A stretch of 64,000 bases of DNA from Pseudarthrobacter oxydans (GTDB lineage Bacteria > Actinomycetota > Actinomycetes > Actinomycetales > Micrococcaceae): assembly GCF_034258515.1 (NCBI RefSeq), contig NZ_CP139438.1:2976001-3040000 (forward strand), written 5' to 3'. Position 1 is the first letter of the stretch; each line of letters opens with the position of its first letter. Both the position numbers and the translations under genes were made by a program. Positions 25,696 to 34,857 of this stretch are shown piece after piece. Under the pieces are notes generated by a model that saw only the letters and a list, made by a program, of their open reading frames with translations, searched no databases and was not told where the DNA came from.

Positions 25696-26790
25696 CTACT
25701 CCGGGGAGATGGAGTGGATAAGTTCAACCACGCGGGTGAGGACGGCGGGGTCCGTCTCCGGCGGAACGCCGTGCCCCAGGTTGACCACGTGCCCGGGAGC
25801 AGCCGCGCCTGCGGCTATGACGTCGCGGACGTGGGCCTCAAGGATTTCCCACGGAGCAGGGAGCAGGGCGGGGTCGATGTTTCCCTGCAGCGGCACCGTG
25901 CCGCCCAGCCGGCGGTTCGCCTCATCGAGCGGAAGCCGGTAGTCCACGCCCACAACGTCCACACCCACATCCCGCATTGCCACCAGGAGCTCTGACGTTC
26001 CGGTGCCGAAGTGGATCAGCGGCGCCCCGAGGTGCCGGACATGGTCCAGGGCGCGGCCCGAGGCCGGCGCCACGTACTTCGTGTAGTCCGCCAGGCCCAG
26101 GGAACCGGCCCAGGAGTCAAAGAGCTGGGCCGCCGAGGCACCGGCCTCAAGCTGTGCCTGGAGGAACATTCCGGAGGCGTCCGCGGCCCAGTTGGCCAGG
26201 GCGTGCCAGGTTTCCGGATCAGCGTGCATCATGGTGCGCGGACCCAGGTGGTCGCGGGACGGCTTTCCCTCCACCATGTAGGCGGCAAGGGTAAAGGGTG
26301 CGCCCGCAAAGCCGATCAACGGTGTCTTGCCGAGCTCGGCCACGGTGAGGCGGACCGCTTCACGGATGGGTTCCAGCGATTCCCAGGTGAGCTGCGGCAG
26401 CGCCGCCACGTCCGCAGCAGTGCGGACCGGGGTGTCCAGGACCGGCCCCACGCCCGGAACGATGTCCACGCCCACGCCGGCGAGCTTCAGGGGAATGACG
26501 ATGTCGGAGAAGAAGATGCCGGCGTCAACGTCGTGGCGGCGGACGGGCTGGAGGGTGATCTCGGAAGCCAGTTCGGGGCGCAGGCAGGAGTCCAGCATGG
26601 CGACGCCTTCGCGGACCTTCAGGTACTCCGGCAGTGAACGTCCGGCCTGGCGCATGAACCAGACGGGACGCCGGGACGGCTTGCCTCCGCGGTAGGCCGT
26701 GATGAGGGGTGAGTCTGCGGTGCGGCCATCCACCAGCGGGTGGTCTGCGGCGAGGACGCCGGCAGCGGATGTGGCGGGGCTGGAAGTCAT
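25696..26790 (-). CDS. hemE: Uroporphyrinogen decarboxylase
   Basis: Decarboxylates uroporphyrinogen III to coproporphyrinogen III; 364 residues. RRPVWFMRQAGRSLPEY is the family signature near the N-terminus, and GFAGAPFTLAAYMVEG and INFGTG-like LIHFGTGTSELL blocks follow. ATG 26790 is chosen because residues before it do not resemble HemE. There is no proper Shine-Dalgarno. It heads a hemE-hemG pair and is divergent from hemA. Confidence 0.95.
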   Translation of the reverse strand: MTSSPATSAAGVLAADHPLVDGRTADSPLITAYRGGKPSRRPVWFMRQAGRSLPEYLKVREGVAMLDSCLRPELASEITLQPVRRHDVDAGIFFSDIVIPLKLAGVGVDIVPGVGPVLDTPVRTAADVAALPQLTWESLEPIREAVRLTVAELGKTPLIGFAGAPFTLAAYMVEGKPSRDHLGPRTMMHADPETWHALANWAADASGMFLQAQLEAGASAAQLFDSWAGSLGLADYTKYVAPASGRALDHVRHLGAPLIHFGTGTSELLVAMRDVGVDVVGVDYRLPLDEANRRLGGTVPLQGNIDPALLPAPWEILEAHVRDVIAAGAAAPGHVVNLGHGVPPETDPAVLTRVVELIHSISPE

Positions 26791-26948
26791 GCCTTTGATT
26801 GTGCCGAAAAATGACTGCAAAAGATAACGACAAAGTGTCACGCGGGAGCCCTGCCGCCGCGCCGTGGCAGGAATCACAGCCCGCGCTCCCGTCCGGCAGC
26901 CCGGGGAGTTGTTCTACCGAGTAACGAAAAAGCTATGATTGACCTGCT
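26791..26948. promoter_or_regulatory. Divergent hemE / hemA promoter region
   Basis: TATGAT at 26934-26939 is a good -10 nine bases before the hemA GTG, so its transcript would have almost no leader. Toward hemE, CACAAT ends seven bases before the ATG (minus strand). Between them is a nested inverted repeat (CCTGCC...GGCAGG inside CGGGAG...CTCCCG, about 26842-26900) that could fold in the hemE-side RNA or serve as an operator. Confidence 0.45.
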
Positions 26949-28265
26949 GTGGTTCTTTTTTCATTGGTGGCTACACACGCCGACATCGATCTTGAGACCG
27001 TTGCTCAGTTGAGCAACGGTTCTTCGGAGATCGCCACATCCGCCCTCTCCGGATCGACGGCAGTGACGGGTGCGATTGTCCTTGCCACCTGCAACCGCTA
27101 CGAAATCTACGGCGAAGCCGCCCGGCCTGACGATGTGGAGGCGGCCCGCGCCGCCCTGGTTGCCAAGATCAGCGAAACCAGCGGACTGAGCGAACCGCTC
27201 GTCTCACGCTCCTTCAGCACCCGCACGGGTCCTGAAGTCAGCCAGCACCTCTTTGCCGTCAGCGCCGGCCTGGACTCCGCAGTGGTCGGAGAGCGGGAGA
27301 TCGCCGGACAGGTACGGCGCGCACTGATCACCGCCCAGCATGAAGGCACGGCAAGCTCCGGTTTGGTCCGGCTTTTCCAGGCGGCGTCCAAGACCGCCAA
27401 GGACGTGGGAGCACAGACTGCCCTCGGTTCCCGTGGCCTCTCGATCGTTTCCGTCGCACTCGACCTGGCCTCTGATCTTTCCGAAAACCCGGACTGGACC
27501 AGCAAGAAGGTTGTGGTCTTCGGAACCGGCGCCTACGCCGGGGCCACCATGGCGCTCCTGCGTGAACGCGGCTGCACCGACATCTCGGTTTTCTCCTCGT
27601 CCGGCCGCGCCGAAGGATTTGTTGCCACCCGCGGCGGCACGGCGCTGGACGCCGATTCACTCCGGCCGGCGGTCGCGGCAGCAGACGTGATGATCGGCTG
27701 CAGCGGTTCCGATACCCGGGTGGAGGCCGACGAGCTGGCCGAAGTCCGGGCCGACTCCCCGCAGCCCCTGATCGCCATCGACCTTGCGCTCACCCACGAC
27801 TTCGATCCGGGGGTCGGCGAGCTTGACGGCGTGGAGCTGCTCACCCTGGAATCGGTACGCCTCGCCGCACCCCAGGAACAGGCCGAGTCGCTTGCCCAGG
27901 CCAGCGGAATCGTCAGCGGCGCCGCCAAGGCGTTCGAGCAGGAACGCGAGGCCCGCTCCGTGGATTCCGCGATCGTTGCGCTCCGCCGCCACACCATGAG
28001 CGTCCTGGACTCCGAAATGGAAAAAGTCCGGGCCCGGCACGGCTGCACCGCCGCTGCCGAGGAAGTGGAGTTCGCACTCCGCCGCATGGTCAAGCAGCTT
28101 CTCCATGTGCCCACCGTGCGGGCCCGCGAACTTGCCGCCAACGGCCAGCAGGATGACTACGTGGCCGCCCTGGAAGCCCTCTACGGCATCACCGTGGAGC
28201 AGCCGGCATCGGTGGCGCCGCAGGCCGAATGCCCGGTGGACCACCGGGGCCTCGAAACCGCCTGA
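26949..28265 (+). CDS. hemA: Glutamyl-tRNA reductase
   Basis: NADPH-dependent reduction of glutamyl-tRNA(Glu) to glutamate-1-semialdehyde, the first committed step of the C5 pathway; 438 residues. The catalytic Cys48 is in [13 protein letters not shown]. The NADPH domain follows at about residues 175-320 ([13 protein letters not shown]) and the dimerisation helix at the C-terminus. GTG 26949 is used because TATGAT lies just upstream. The N-terminus starts [14 protein letters not shown], slightly shortened relative to some homologues. Divergent from the hemE operon. Confidence 0.95.
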   Translation: MVLFSLVATHADIDLETVAQLSNGSSEIATSALSGSTAVTGAIVLATCNRYEIYGEAARPDDVEAARAALVAKISETSGLSEPLVSRSFSTRTGPEVSQHLFAVSAGLDSAVVGEREIAGQVRRALITAQHEGTASSGLVRLFQAASKTAKDVGAQTALGSRGLSIVSVALDLASDLSENPDWTSKKVVVFGTGAYAGATMALLRERGCTDISVFSSSGRAEGFVATRGGTALDADSLRPAVAAADVMIGCSGSDTRVEADELAEVRADSPQPLIAIDLALTHDFDPGVGELDGVELLTLESVRLAAPQEQAESLAQASGIVSGAAKAFEQEREARSVDSAIVALRRHTMSVLDSEMEKVRARHGCTAAAEEVEFALRRMVKQLLHVPTVRARELAANGQQDDYVAALEALYGITVEQPASVAPQAECPVDHRGLETA

Positions 28266-28288
28266 CCGCGCCTCCCGCCGCGCGGACC

Positions 28289-28415
28289 CTCTCTCACTTA
28301 ATGCGCCCTTTCCGGCGATGCTCTCTCACTTAATGCGCCTTTTCCGGCGATGCTCTCTCACTTGCCTGAGGAAAGTGAGAGAGCATCCCTCAAAACAGCG
28401 CATTAAGTGCGAGAG
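28289..28415. repeat. REP/BIME-like cluster between hemA and moeZ
   Basis: Two 32-bp tandem copies (28289-28320 and 28321-28352, one mismatch) beginning CTCTCTCACTTAATGCGC, then a truncated third copy that forms a perfect 15-bp stem (28349-28363 with 28373-28387, 9-base loop). An inverted copy of the core (GCGCATTAAGTGCGAGAG, 28398-28415) follows, and a further partial copy (GTGAGAGAGG) is near 28439. The cluster fills the gap between two convergent genes and may also end transcription. Confidence 0.85.
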
Positions 28416-28465
28416 CGTCGTGTTAGAAGGCACGTCAGGTGAGAGAGGGCTGAAAGGGGCGGGGA

Positions 28466-29665
28466 TCAGTAAACGGGCTTGTGGGGTTCCACCTCGCGCA
28501 CCCAGGCGAGGATGCCGCCGTCGAGATGGCTCACCCGCTGGTAGCCCGCCTTCTGCGCCGCGGCGAGCACATTGGCCGAACGCGACCCGGCCTTGCAGTG
28601 GAACACAATATCCCTGTCCTGCGGGAGCTCATTCCACGCCTCGCCTGCAAGGATCCGGCCCTGCGGGATGAGCTTCGCGCCGTCGATCCGGACGATGTCG
28701 AACTCCCCCGATTCGCGGACGTCCACCAGCTCAAAGTCCTTCAGCCCCGCCTTGCGCGCGGCGAGCATGGTGGCCAGCTGGATGGCCGTGACGGTGTGCT
28801 CCGTGTCGGAGGGGGCCGCCGGCGTGACGCCACAGAAGGCCTCGTAGTCGGTCAGCTCCGTGATGGGCGCGGCCGCGGGGTCCTTTGAAACACGGATCTC
28901 GCGCCAGCTTCCGCCCAAGGCGTCAAACAGTGCCACACGGCCCAACAGGGAACGTCCGACGCCGGTAATCAGCTTGACTGCCTCCGTCACCATCAGCGAT
29001 CCCACGGCTGCGCACAGCATGCCGAACACGCCGCCCTCGCCGCACGAGGGCACCGAGCCTGCCGGCGGCGCCTCAGGGTAGAGATCCCGGTAGGTGGGCC
29101 CGAACTTCTCCCAGAAGACACTCACCTGGCCGTCGAACCGGAAGATGGAACCCCAGACGTAGGGTTTGCCCAGGATGGCGGCGGCGTCGTTGACCAGGTA
29201 GCGGGTGGCGAAGTTGTCCGCGCCGTCGAGGATCAGGTCGTATCCGGCGAACAGCTCCAGCGCGTTGGACGCGTCCAGCCGCACATTGTGCAGCCGCACG
29301 TCCACCAGCGGGTTGAGGGCCGCGATGGCGTCCCGGGCGGACTCGATTTTGGGGCGGCCAACATCCGCCACGCCATGGATGACCTGGCGCTGCAGGTTGC
29401 TAAGGTCAACGTCGTCGTCGTCGATGATTCCCAGCGTTCCGACGCCGGCGGCCGCAAGATACAGGAGTGCCGGGGAGCCGAGCCCGCCGGCACCGATAAC
29501 GAGCACTTTCGCATTCTTGAGCCGCCGCTGACCCACCGAGCCGATCTCGGGGATGATGAGGTGCCGGGAATAGCGCTCGACCTCGGCAGGGGTAAGGTCC
29601 GGGCCCGGTTCCACCAGCGGATCCAATGACACGGGTGAAACATTTGCGGTGAATGTCGAAGCCAT
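28466..29665 (-). CDS. moeZ: MoeZ-type adenylyltransferase/sulfurtransferase
   Basis: Fusion of a ThiF/MoeB E1-like adenylyltransferase with a C-terminal rhodanese, 399 residues. The ATP site is VIGAGGLGSPALLYL near residue 55-70, and the DNLQRQV region reads LSNLQRQVIHG. Cys in VPSCGEGG and the rhodanese active-site Cys357 in HCKAGSRSA are present. Mycobacterial MoeZ activates and sulfurates small carrier proteins such as CysO, MoaD and probably ThiS. The ThiS gene lies about 3 kb away, which fits. The moeZ-TetR-DUF3107 order matches Mycobacterium. Confidence 0.92.
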   Translation of the reverse strand: MASTFTANVSPVSLDPLVEPGPDLTPAEVERYSRHLIIPEIGSVGQRRLKNAKVLVIGAGGLGSPALLYLAAAGVGTLGIIDDDDVDLSNLQRQVIHGVADVGRPKIESARDAIAALNPLVDVRLHNVRLDASNALELFAGYDLILDGADNFATRYLVNDAAAILGKPYVWGSIFRFDGQVSVFWEKFGPTYRDLYPEAPPAGSVPSCGEGGVFGMLCAAVGSLMVTEAVKLITGVGRSLLGRVALFDALGGSWREIRVSKDPAAAPITELTDYEAFCGVTPAAPSDTEHTVTAIQLATMLAARKAGLKDFELVDVRESGEFDIVRIDGAKLIPQGRILAGEAWNELPQDRDIVFHCKAGSRSANVLAAAQKAGYQRVSHLDGGILAWVREVEPHKPVY

Positions 29666-29748
29666 ACTTCAATGTATCCCCCGGATACTGCCGGGTCATA
29701 TTACCCCGCAGTAAAGTGGAAGTAACTGCAACGGAAAGTAGGACAACT

Positions 29749-30414
29749 GTGGTCCATGAAGCACGGGCTGACCGCCCGTCAGCCGCCGAACCGCAAACTC
29801 CCCCGCGTCCCGCGGGTCAGCGGTCGGCCAGGCTTCCGCGTGACGAGCGGCGCGCGCAGCTCCTCAACGCAGCCCAGGAAGTCTTCGTGGCCAACGGGTA
29901 CCACGGCGCGGCCATGGACGAGATTGCCGAGACGGCGCACGTCAGCAAACCCGTCCTTTACCAGCATTTTCCCTCAAAACGCGAGCTGTACCTCGCCTTG
30001 CTTGAAAGCCATCTGGCCTCCCTCACCGAACTGATGCTGGGTGCGCTGAACTCCACCACCGATAACGACGAACGCGTTCAGGCCGTCATGCGCGCCTACT
30101 TCCAGTTCATCGCCAGCGATGACCAGGCCCACCGGCTGGTGTTTGAGTCCGACCTGATCAACGATCCCGACGTCAGCTCGCGGCTGGAGACGTTCAACAG
30201 GACATTTGCCGATGCCATCGCCCGCGTCATCGCCGAGGACACCAAGCTCCCCCATCTCGAAGCGCAGTTGCTGGGCCGGGGACTGGCCGGGATGGCGCAG
30301 GTCAGTGCCAGGTACTGGCTTGAAACGGACGGCAACCTGGACATCAATGTGGCCAGCGACCTCATCTACCGTTTAGCTTGGCGCGGAATCTCGCGCTTCC
30401 CCAAAGAGTCCTAG
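29749..30414 (+). CDS. TetR-family transcriptional regulator
   Basis: TetR repressor of 221 residues. The HTH lies at about 47-75 (AAMDEIAETAHVSKPVLYQHFPSKRELY), with helical ligand-binding sequence after. I chose GTG 29749 because GTAGGA sits five bases upstream; an in-frame ATG at 29653 would overlap moeZ. It is divergent from moeZ and followed by DUF3107, as in the Rv3208 region of M. tuberculosis. Ligand and targets are unknown; autoregulation of the 29666-29748 gap is plausible. Confidence 0.85.
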   Translation: MVHEARADRPSAAEPQTPPRPAGQRSARLPRDERRAQLLNAAQEVFVANGYHGAAMDEIAETAHVSKPVLYQHFPSKRELYLALLESHLASLTELMLGALNSTTDNDERVQAVMRAYFQFIASDDQAHRLVFESDLINDPDVSSRLETFNRTFADAIARVIAEDTKLPHLEAQLLGRGLAGMAQVSARYWLETDGNLDINVASDLIYRLAWRGISRFPKES

Positions 30415-30463
30415 ACTACAAATAAGACATCACCAACGAACTTTGACTGGCTGGGAGGCCCCT

Positions 30464-30688
30464 GTGGAAATTAAGATCGGCGTTCAGAATGTTGCCCGCG
30501 AAATTGTGCTCGAATCAACCGAGGACGCGGCTTCTGTGGCCAAGGTCGTGGGGGAAGCCATCACCGCGGGCAGCGAACTTCGCCTGAAGGATGAAAAGGG
30601 ACGCGTGATCATTGTTCCCGGAAATGCGCTCGGCTACGTGGAAATCGGCGCAGAAGAGGCACGGCGCGTAGGTTTCGGCCAGTTCTAG
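30464..30688 (+). CDS. DUF3107 family small protein (TB9.4-like)
   Basis: Protein of 74 residues, VEIKIGVQNVAREIVLEST at the start and GNALGYVEIGAEEARRVGFG near the end, which fits the actinobacterial DUF3107 family. Function unknown. GGGAGG ends five bases before GTG 30464, which decides the start over an upstream TTG. It sits 49 bases after the TetR gene and is probably co-transcribed, as in mycobacteria. Confidence 0.85.
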   Translation: MEIKIGVQNVAREIVLESTEDAASVAKVVGEAITAGSELRLKDEKGRVIIVPGNALGYVEIGAEEARRVGFGQF

Positions 30689-30728
30689 CGCCCGGCCGAA
30701 AAACCGCGTCCGAAGCCCAAGGAGATCC

Positions 30729-31031
30729 ATGCTTTCGCTGACCATCGTTGTACTGGCTGCCGCCGCGGCAGGCTTCATCATCTGGGCAAACGACAAGCGG
30801 CACGCCAAGTATGGCGCAGGCCTGCCCGCCGGGGTCGCCGTAGCAATGGCGGCGTTGACCTGGATTGTCCTGATGGCGGCCGGTTTCGGCTACCTGCCAG
30901 GGCTGACCTGGATCCCGTGGGTCCTGCCCATCGTGCTGGGCGCCGGCGCCGCAACAGGAGCAGCCGTGTATCTTGGCCGCACGCGTGCGCGCCGGGACGC
31001 CGAAAGGCTTACGGCGATCCTCCGGGCATAG
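30729..31031 (+). CDS. Small membrane protein, unknown function
   Basis: Not recognised. Its 100 residues form three hydrophobic segments (about 3-20, 36-58, 66-84) separated by short loops and end in a basic tail RTRARRDAERLTAILRA. AAGGAG is placed five bases before the ATG. It follows DUF3107 by 40 bases and ends just before a bidirectional terminator, so it is probably the last gene of the TetR-DUF3107 transcript. Confidence 0.75.
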   Translation: MLSLTIVVLAAAAAGFIIWANDKRHAKYGAGLPAGVAVAMAALTWIVLMAAGFGYLPGLTWIPWVLPIVLGAGAATGAAVYLGRTRARRDAERLTAILRA

Positions 31032-31050
31032 GGCCGGCGCAAGGCAACCG

Positions 31051-31094
31051 GCAGCAGCGGCCGCCATCCCGCCAGGGGTGGCGGCCACTGCTGC
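31051..31094. terminator. Bidirectional terminator, membrane protein / pterin dehydratase
   Basis: 20-bp stem (31051-31070 with 31075-31094; one mismatch and one G-T pair), loop GCCA, between convergent genes. The arms begin GCAGCAGCGGCCGCCA. There is no long U-tract. Confidence 0.8.
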
Positions 31095-31123
31095 TTAGGG
31101 ACCAGTGGCTGGTGGCGAGGCTA

Positions 31124-31462
31124 CTAACGCCCCGGCACGTACTTCGCCGGCTCGGCCACGGCCCCCGACGCTGCCGCAGCTTCACTTGCTCCCGCAGCTG
31201 CCGCGATGTCCCGGTCAGTCACCTGTCCCCCGGCGTCGTGGGACGTGTAGCGGATAAAGACGCGGTTGTAACGCCAGTCGAGGTCGGGATGGTGGTTTTG
31301 TTCCTCGGCCAGACGTCCGACGGCGGCAATCAGCTCAAGTGCGGCAACCGCCGTCGGCATCTTGAAGACAGAGACCAATCCGCCATTGTCGGCCCGCCAA
31401 TCAGGCAGTCCAGCCAAGGCTTCGTCGATTCGTTCCGGGGGAAGGGCGTCTTTGCCGGCCAC
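31124..31462 (-). CDS. Pterin-4a-carbinolamine dehydratase (PCD/DCoH family)
   Basis: Protein of 112 residues with the family motif NHHPDLDWRYNRVFIRYTSHD and the preceding FKMPTAVAALELIAAVGRLAEE helix, so 4a-hydroxytetrahydrobiopterin dehydratase is the likely activity. The start is GTG 31462 with AAGGAG five bases upstream. It lies 43 bases after thiG on the same strand, at the end of the riboswitch-controlled thi unit. No phenylalanine hydroxylase gene is in the window. The C-terminus carries an Ala-rich extension. Confidence 0.88.
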   Translation of the reverse strand: MAGKDALPPERIDEALAGLPDWRADNGGLVSVFKMPTAVAALELIAAVGRLAEEQNHHPDLDWRYNRVFIRYTSHDAGGQVTDRDIAAAAGASEAAAASGAVAEPAKYVPGR

Positions 31463-31505
31463 TGCTGCTCCTTGAATCAAGGCGCCGGCCGGCGGAAAGC
31501 GGGCC

Positions 31506-32559
<1,054 letters not shown>

Positions 32560-32563
<4 letters not shown>

Positions 32564-33885
32564 GCTGTCTCCTTGGGGTTGGGTAGGGTGGCCGCTGCAG
32601 CAGGCCGAACGGCGACGCCGGAAAAGCGGCCGGGATTAAAGGGGGCCCAGCGGGGGTCCTCCCTGCCTTCGAGCAGGTCCCGGCATATCGCGGCCGCTGC
32701 CGGGGTGAGGAGGACGCCGTGGCGGAAGAAGCCGGTGGCAATGATGAGCCCTGCCACGCGGCTTTGCCCTGAAGGGCCGTCCTCCAGGGGGACCCGCCCG
32801 AGCAGCGGGGCGTTGTCAGGTGTGCCGGGACGGGCCCGGGCCGTGCATTCCAGCAGCTCAAGTTCCGCCACCGCAGGCACCAGGACCTGGGCGTCGCGCA
32901 GCAACTGGTAGACGCCCCCTGCCGACACTGCCCCCGCGCTGGTTCCGCTGTCCTTCCCCAGTGCGTCCTCACGCTGCGTTGCCCCGATCACCACGGTGCC
33001 GTCCTGCCGGGGGACGATGTACACAGGGATCCCGCGGACCAGTCCGCGGACGGTGGAGGTCAGCAGCGGCTGGAGGTGGGCGGGGACGGCGAGGCGAAGG
33101 ATGTCACCGTGGACCGGCCGCAACGGCAGGTGCAGGTTTTCCGGCAGCCCGGTCAGGGCCGCAGCGTGCAATCCGTTGGCCGCTACGGTCTCCCTGGCCG
33201 CCACCGTTCCTCCGCCCTCCAGCGTGACACCGGCGACGGCTCCGTCCCGCCAGAGCAGGCCCGCTGCCCGGTCCGGCACGGCGTAGCCCTCGGCGGCTCC
33301 GGCCACGAAGCTTCCGCCGCTGCCGGTTCCGCCGGCGTGCCGGGCCAGGGCACGGCGGAAGCAGGCGACCAGCAGCCTGGGGTCCACCTGGTGGTCCGCC
33401 GGTGTATTCAGCGCCGAGGCAATGGCCGGGCTCAACAGCGGCTCCCGGCGCCGGGCTTCACGGATGGTGAGGGGCTCAACCGTCAGTCCATTGGCCTGCT
33501 GCACCTCGCGCAGGTCCAGCAGCGCCTGCCGGTCCGCAGCGTCGGCACCCACGGCGAGGGTCGGCGTCGTAAGATACCCGGGATCCGAACCGGCAGCCGC
33601 GGCAAGGCCAGCGGCGAAACCCGGCCAGCGCCCGGAGGCCTCCAGCATGAGCTCCAGGAGGTCCTCCTCCTGGTAATGCAGTTCGCTCACCGGGGCAAGC
33701 ATCCCCGCCGCGGCCCAGCTGGCACCGGAGCCGGGGGCGTCATCGATTACCACCGCTGAATATCCGGACCGCCTCGCCTCCCAGGCGATGCCGTGGCCGA
33801 TGACTCCCCCGCCGATGACCGCAACGTCGGCCTCCAGTGCGGAGCCGGGCGCGGGCCGGTACGGGGCGTCGAGCGCATTGGGCAT
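32560..33885 (-). CDS. thiO: Glycine oxidase ThiO
   Basis: FAD enzyme of 441 residues that oxidises glycine to the imine needed for thiazole formation in aerobes. The N-terminal Rossmann motif VAVIGGGVIGHGIAWEARRSG and the segment GSGASWAAAGMLAP match the DAO/ThiO family; GTVVIGATQRED and ATGFFRHGVLLTPAAA lie near the C-terminus. AAGGAG is six bases before ATG 33885, abutting the 3' end of the TPP riboswitch. First gene of thiO-thiS-thiG. Confidence 0.93.
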
Positions 33886-33897
33886 AAGTGTCTCCTT

Positions 33898-33990
33898 CCC
33901 TACGCCGGTATTAGCCGGATCAGGTCAAGCGGTCGGCTCTGACGCCCTCTCAGCCCGGCGCTTTATGACAGCTGCCGCGGCTCCCGCAGT
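33898..33990 (-). promoter_or_regulatory. TPP riboswitch (THI element)
   Basis: On the minus strand the conserved blocks appear in order: CGGGAGCC, GGGCTGAGAGGGC, GACCGCTTGACCTGATC, then CGGCTAATACCGGCGTAGGGA. P1 can pair CTGCG (33989-33985) with CGTAG (33904-33900). The thiO ribosome-binding site AAGGAG follows immediately. TPP binding would therefore be expected to repress thiO-thiS-thiG, by masking the ribosome site, by termination, or both. Confidence 0.96.
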
Positions 33991-34012
33991 ACGAGGCCCA
34001 GTGTAGAGGAAC

Positions 34013-34025
34013 TAGGCTGGCACCC
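34013..34025 (+). promoter_or_regulatory. Leaderless promoter of thiE
   Basis: TAGGCT at 34013-34018 ends seven bases before the thiE ATG and no Shine-Dalgarno is present. The TPP riboswitch lies on the opposite strand and cannot be part of this transcript. Confidence 0.55.
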
Positions 34026-34781
34026 ATGAATGTGTCCCACCCTCCTGCCGCTGCATCCCCCGTCCCGGCTACCGACGCCTTTCTCAACGCCGAAGGCAGT
34101 TCCGGCGTGCAGGCCGCACGCCTTTACCTCTGTACGGACGCGCGCCGGGAGCGGGGCGATTTCGGGCAGTTCGTCGATGCCGCCTTCGCGGGCGGGGTGG
34201 ACATCATCCAGCTGCGGGACAAGTCCATCGAAGCCGCCGAGGAGCTGGAGCTCCTGGCCGTACTCAAGGAATCGGCGGTGCGGCACGGCCGGCTGTGGGC
34301 GGTGAATGACAGGGCGGACATCGCCGTGCTGTCCGGAGCCCCGGTGTTCCATATCGGCCAAAAGGACCTGCCCCTCAAGGCGGCCCGGACGCTGTTGAAC
34401 GGCAACGCGGCCATCGGCCTGTCCAGCCACAGCCCGGAGCAGGTGGACGCCGCCCTGGCTGCCGCCGCCGGCCCCTCGGCGCTGGACTACTTCTGCGTGG
34501 GGCCGCTCTGGGCAACACCCACCAAGCCCGGACGGGCCGCCGTCGGGCTTGACCTGGTGAGGTACGCCGCCACGGCTGTTGCCGGGGCGGACGGGCAGGA
34601 GGACACGCCCGACGGCGGTGTCCCCTGGTTCGCGATTGGCGGCATCGACCACTCCAACGTCGAAGAGGTGGTGGAAGCCGGCGCACGCCGGATCGTGGTG
34701 GTCCGGGCCATTACCGAGGCTGACGATCCGGCCGCGGCCGCCGCTTCGCTCCTCAGCGCCCTGGACGCCGCCCGCCCATAA
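34026..34781 (+). CDS. thiE: Thiamine-phosphate synthase
   Basis: Couples HMP-pyrophosphate and thiazole phosphate to thiamine phosphate; 251 residues. Family blocks are DIIQLRDKS near 59-67, AVNDRADIA, the HIGQKDLPL segment, [14 protein letters not shown] and [12 protein letters not shown] ~30-residue N-terminal extension precedes the barrel. It is divergent from thiO and uses a riboswitch-free, apparently leaderless promoter. Confidence 0.93.
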   Translation: MNVSHPPAAASPVPATDAFLNAEGSSGVQAARLYLCTDARRERGDFGQFVDAAFAGGVDIIQLRDKSIEAAEELELLAVLKESAVRHGRLWAVNDRADIAVLSGAPVFHIGQKDLPLKAARTLLNGNAAIGLSSHSPEQVDAALAAAAGPSALDYFCVGPLWATPTKPGRAAVGLDLVRYAATAVAGADGQEDTPDGGVPWFAIGGIDHSNVEEVVEAGARRIVVVRAITEADDPAAAAASLLSALDAARP

Positions 34782-34857
34782 TCCCGCGCCGGAACTGCCG
34801 TGCCTCTCCGGGCCGCTTCCGTGCACTATTGACGAAATTCGGGCTACGCTGATTTTC

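Noticed and set aside
24265..25995. 576-codon plus-strand frame opposite hemG
   Set aside because: Ser/Arg/Pro-rich antisense frame with no motifs; hemG and hemE on the other strand are unambiguous.
28289..28415. Possible CRISPR array
   Set aside because: Only two full repeats, directly abutting with no unique spacers, plus inverted copies and no cas genes.
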